From: Artocarpus heterophyllus
Lineage: Eukaryota > Streptophyta > Magnoliopsida > Rosales > Moraceae
Direction: 5' to 3'
Length of the DNA: 64,000 nucleotides
Assembly (NCBI GenBank): GCA_025403435.1
Contig: CM046344.1
Location: 19,077,652-19,141,651 of the forward strand
Shown: positions 59,832 to 64,000 of the stretch, in pieces
Layout of the letters: every line of letters starts with the position of its first letter
Position numbering within the stretch: the stretch's first letter is position 1
Program-made: the position numbers and the translations under genes
Notes under the pieces: generated by a model
What the model was told of the DNA's origin: nothing
What the model saw: only the letters and a program-made list of their open reading frames with translations
Database searches by the model: none

Positions 59832-60184
59832 GTTGTCCGGGACATTTAAGAGTTTTAGAATTTTCATATTGCAGTTAAATCGACATTTTACCTATTAAGC
59901 TAAATTGATAAATTATTGTTCATATTAAGGCATAATATTCTAAAATGTCTGTGGCAGTTGCAAAATGACAATAGTAATTTTTTTAATTTTTATCTTTTTG
60001 CCATATGGAAGTAGCGTCAATGGTAAGAGTTGATAGCCTTAAATCAAAGGGCTTTTTTTTTTCTTTCTTTTTTTAATTTACTGTACACTTTCTGAAAATA
60101 TGAACAATAACCTGTCAATTTAGCTGAAAAGCTAATATGGCTAGCTGCAATATAGGGGCTCTAAATCAATTTAAATCTTGACAA
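59832..60184. repeat. Foldback (inverted-repeat) element
   Basis: Arms of about 80-100 bp: 59832-59930 and 60100-60184 pair with each other (GTTGTC at both outer ends; ATATTGCAG; AGCTAAATTGA; TATTGTTCATATT). The middle repeats a stretch also found at 59684-59775 (AGAGTTGATAGC-TTAAATCAAAGGG). No coding capacity; class unknown. Confidence 0.55.
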
Positions 60185-60249
60185 CTCATGAATTAGAGCT
60201 TCGTAGATAGCTTTGACATATTGAGGTTCCAAGCTCAAACCTTGTCTCT

Positions 60250-60629
60250 CAAGGGCGAAGCCATTATTTTATTTTAGGGAAACGTGAATTGAATAAAATT
60301 TTTTTAGAAGTTTTAGAATCTAAAAATTGTGAATTTATATTGAAACATAGTTGAATTTAGATTTATTTGAGATTTTAAGTTTGAAACATGTGTACTCAAA
60401 GACCAAAATTAAAGGTATAATTTAAATATTTAATAAAATTTATATAAATGTTGTAAAAGAATTAAGGTAGGACAAATGAGGAATAAGTTTTATCAAGAAT
60501 TTGAGTTTTGAGGCAAATTTTTTAAAGGATGCTTTGGCTTTTGTGGGAGGGGGCATGAGCCAAATTCTCCAAGAGCCTGTTAGTCCCGGGGGCAACTGTC
60601 CCAATGGGCCTCACCTAGCTCTACCCTTG
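60250..60629. mobile_element. hAT-like non-autonomous element (380 bp)
   Basis: Inverted ends CAAGGGCGAAGCCA and, reversed, CAAGGGTAGAGCTA (10 of 14). Flanks TTGTCTCT (60242-60249) and CCGTCTCT (60630-60637) agree at 6 of 8, as expected for an old hAT target duplication. No transposase frame. Confidence 0.6.
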
Positions 60630-60639
60630 CCGTCTCTAC

Positions 60640-61846
60640 TTGAGTGAAAACTTCATACTTTTATTTGAGTGGTGCACTAATAAATGTAAATTTTTATATT
60701 TCATCAAAGTTATTTTTTCCGTCCTTTCCTAACAACATTTAATTTTAATATTTGCATAATTGATTCAAACTAAATAAAAAATTATTTAATATTGCATGTT
60801 GTTAATTATACTTTGTCAACCTAATCTATTATATGTTTCAATTAGGAGGGGCAATTCATGTTATCAAATCGCGTTTATGTGAATCCTTTTATATTTGTGT
60901 TTGAAAATATTAACCTAAGCACAATCTATTTATTAAACCTATCATATTATGTCAACCACAACACGACCAGTTTACTAATCGTGTTAATCTTTTCAATCCT
61001 CATAATTCATTTAACTTAATTTATTTTATAAATAATTAATATAATAATGACTTATTTAACAATTTATACTAGCATGTTTAATAGGTTTATTGGTCAATTT
61101 TTTTAACTCAAAATGTTAAAAATTTCAAATTTCATATTATTTGTATTTATCACAATATATAAACTTTTACATTGTATTATATATAATTCATAATATAGTT
61201 TGTAAGTAACTTAAACTTTAATGGGATAGCTTTAAGGGAAAAAAGAAAAAAGAAAACGGCACATTTGAAACAAAGCATGTTATTTGTGTTTATCACATCA
61301 TTACCTTGTAGCTATGGCTACATAACCCTTTATCCCAAAATAAAGAACAAAAAATGAAAAATGACAAGGACAAATTTTGTTGGAAAAATTATGATCTATA
61401 AGACATAGAGATGTAAACAAGGTGAAGATTGGTCATTTTTTTTAATTCCATCTTTGACCCCAAGGGGTTGGAGCGCTCTTCAACAGAGTCAAGACTTCAA
61501 TCCACCATGCTAAACCGCACTTAATTTTTTACTTTTTTTTAAGTTTCCTCTTATAAAATTACAAAAAAAAAAAAAAAAAAAAACTCTTCATTGTATCGTA
61601 CAAGCATCAAACAAGATAAATTATCTTAGTTATTCAATACAAAAATATAATACATCAATCCAACAACAAAGATTATCCAAAATAATACATATCACTGTTT
61701 AGCTATCGAATTGTGAGCATTAATGTGTAGATTTCATATCTATACATGGTCCTTAAATTTGTTGATTTTAATTTGTATGTAAATAAACATTACACAATTG
61801 TATAGGTTTTTGGGATGGGGTATGCGAAATCATCCTTGCAGCCCTA
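60640..61846. other. Non-coding interval
   Basis: AT-rich with poly-A/T runs (for example 61563-61583). Nothing gene-like is supported. Confidence 0.5.
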
Positions 61847-63083
61847 CACCTAATTAGTACTAAACAACTAGTTAGGGTGTCACACCTTGGTCTCGAATAG
61901 TACATCACCCGAATGGTGAAAATTTCCACTCTTGAATTGGATGAGAAAAATTTTGAATTGAATTGGGTTTTTTCTTTATAGTTTTTTTTTGGAGGAAAAG
62001 TTTAATTGAGATTTTATTTAAAAAAACAAAAAAAAAAATCTTTGCTACAACACTTATTAATAAAGAGTTTAGGGCTAGTTATTTTATTTTCAATATTTTA
62101 AAGGTTAGTATTATTATAAGTAGTGCTAACTGTACTCTCTTTCTCACTATCTTTTACACTCTTTTCATTTACTACCTGATACGTAAAATCTACTATCTTA
62201 TTTTTTGTTTAAATACTGATAATAATAATAATAATAATTTAAATTAAATAATAATTTATAATATTAATGGATTTCAAGTGTTAGACAGTGAATGGAGAGA
62301 GTGTAAAAGAGAGTAAAAAAGAAAGTGTTGCTATTACTCATCTTTCTTTTTTTTTTTTTTTGGGAATAACAAGAGGTAGTCATTCCATTTGCATTCTTCA
62401 TAAAATGCAAGATTCATGCTATAGAATCGAAACAAGAAATTTCACCACTATTTCACAAATAAGTTAAAAGTCAATTTATACATAACTTCATGTGGTTAGG
62501 AGAGTTGTTTTGCATTAAGGGATTTAAATCCTTTGTGTATTTTTGTTATCCCAAATGGTATCTAACCAATTATTTTATGATGCTTTGTCTAATAAAAAAA
62601 CATATAAAAGTCAATTAAACACTTTTCAAACTTTTTAAATAACTTGTCATAATATGATTAGTTGGACACCATTCGGAACACCAAAAATTGGACAGACAAT
62701 TTGAGTCCAGAGATTTTGACTCTCTCTTTGGTGAGAGAGGAATTTTCCCTCTTTGCTCATTTTTAATAGAGATGGTATATAATGGGGTTAGGTCATTGGA
62801 TATCAATCCCAAGTTACAAGACGTGTGCACCAACCCTTTTTTGTGCTACCACCCCCATTACTTTGATTACAATTTGGTGTTTCTATAGGTTGGATTGTAT
62901 GAAAGTGGAAAAGTTTATAATTTGTGGTTATACAAGTTGAAACATATGAAATTAGGGAAACAAATAACAACTATTGCATGGATGGCTACTAATTTGACTA
63001 TTTATGATGCTCTTTCGCCTTTGCATTTCTATTAACTTGGTCAATTTATTTGCCAGAAGTGATACCATAAATAGCATCAATGC

Positions 63084-63117
<34 letters not shown>

Positions 63118-64000
63118 ACTTCCGTAAATGATTTTTGAGGCTTTTATTGCTTTATCTCTTATGCTTACACAAAGATATCATGTTCTATGCTGACAATGAA
63201 GAGCCTGCTTGTATTAGGCTTCCTTTCAATGAGGGAAATGTAAAATTTTTGAAACTTTTTGAAAGAAATATCAAATTTTAAAAATATTTGTAGTAAATGT
63301 CAGATTTACAATACAAATAACTTCTTTACTATATAAATAAGAAATATTTATATTGTAAACAAGGAGGTAAATACATTATTGATATCATAAATCCATTTAT
63401 CATGTAAACAAAAATTATTTACATAATAGACAATGGGATAGATAAATTATTTACATCATAAAGTTAACATTTAGTACAAATATTTTAAAATTTGACATTT
63501 ACTACAATTAGTATTGATAAAGTGATTCTTACAATTTTTGAACTTATTTATAGGGAATAATTACACAATATTGCTTTGACTTTATGCTCTAGAATTTCAA
63601 GAATTAATTTGCAATAGGGGTAATAATTTCAAAAGATCATCTCCAATCTAAATGCTAATTGTTGACGCCATATTTGGTATCAAAAAATCTGAAAATGACA
63701 TGTTTAATATGTTATTTATATTGTGTTCTAATACATAATGTTGTTGTTGTTATTGTTATTAAGGATATTGTTTAATAAAGATTTATAGTTTCCATTTACA
63801 CTTTTACCTCTAAACATTGTCAATAAACACCATACATAAAGAAACAATTTATATTACCCATTAGGAGTGAATAAAAAAACAGTGAATCCTATTTAACCTA
63901 TCTAACAAAATATGAGATAATTCGAATTCTATGAATCCGAATATAAATAAAATTAACCCACCCAATTAGATTTTTCATTGGCTGAGTTTAGGTTGAGTTT
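61847..64000 (+). repeat. Segmental duplication, copy B (uninterrupted; runs off window)
   Basis: Colinear, in the same orientation, with copy A parts at 19128-19327, 40837-41661 and 43686-44860. It has nothing inserted at the C1 point (CACCT, 61847-61851), the G1 point (CTACA, 62045-62049) or the C4 point (CTACC, 62846-62850). ATT and AAT microsatellites differ in length from copy A. No gene is supported in it. Confidence 0.9.

Noticed and set aside
61440..61520. A possible tRNA-like stretch (CAAGACTTCAATCC)
   Set aside because: No cloverleaf can be formed by eye and the boxes are too weak to call a tRNA or SINE.

Overview
This is nuclear DNA of a flowering plant, probably a dicot. It is AT-rich, has long non-coding stretches, GT-AG introns and plant-type Ty1/copia and Ty3/gypsy retrotransposons, and carries one plant-specific WRKY transcription-factor gene. 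I cannot name the species.

Left half (1-44.9 kb): a nest of LTR retrotransposons in one copy of a segmental duplication. Copia element C1 (minus strand) runs from before base 1 to 19122. C2, of the same family, is inserted inside C1's pol (4907-14319, target duplication CTCGT). A 178-bp MITE sits in C1's 5' LTR (17698-17875). A Ty3/gypsy element of Athila/Tat type, G1, occupies 19328-40836 on the minus strand. It is split by a young copia element C3 (22347-32027, target duplication TTAAT, LTRs nearly identical). A solo copia LTR (C4, 41667-43680) follows. All gag-pol genes are broken; C3 is closest to intact, with three visible lesions.

The host DNA around these insertions (19128-19327, 40837-41661, 43686-about 44860) reappears as one uninterrupted stretch at 61847-64000. 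That copy lacks C1, G1 and C4 at the matching points and so records the unoccupied insertion sites.

Right half (44.9-61.8 kb): a gene-poor interval with one intact gene, a three-exon group IIc WRKY gene most like WRKY49 (50164-52323, 320 residues). A very long CT microsatellite lies before its start codon and several W-box hexamers lie upstream. Around it are two small hAT-like elements with decayed 8-bp target duplications, a tRNA-derived SINE-like copy, foldback elements, a LINE remnant immediately 3' of the WRKY gene, a possible chromovirus LTR with a short tandem array, and a decayed gypsy LTR that has a PPT-like tract on one side and a PBS-like tract on the other.

The most unusual structure is a GC-rich, near-palindromic motif (TTCGGCCTGCCGAA and variants) in the copia family. 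It is clustered twice per element: just upstream of the LTR TATA box, and again in the leader between primer-binding site and gag. The copy number differs between the two LTRs of the youngest element. A second family-level curiosity is an 87-codon open frame antisense to gag-pol in the LTR, open in five of seven copies.
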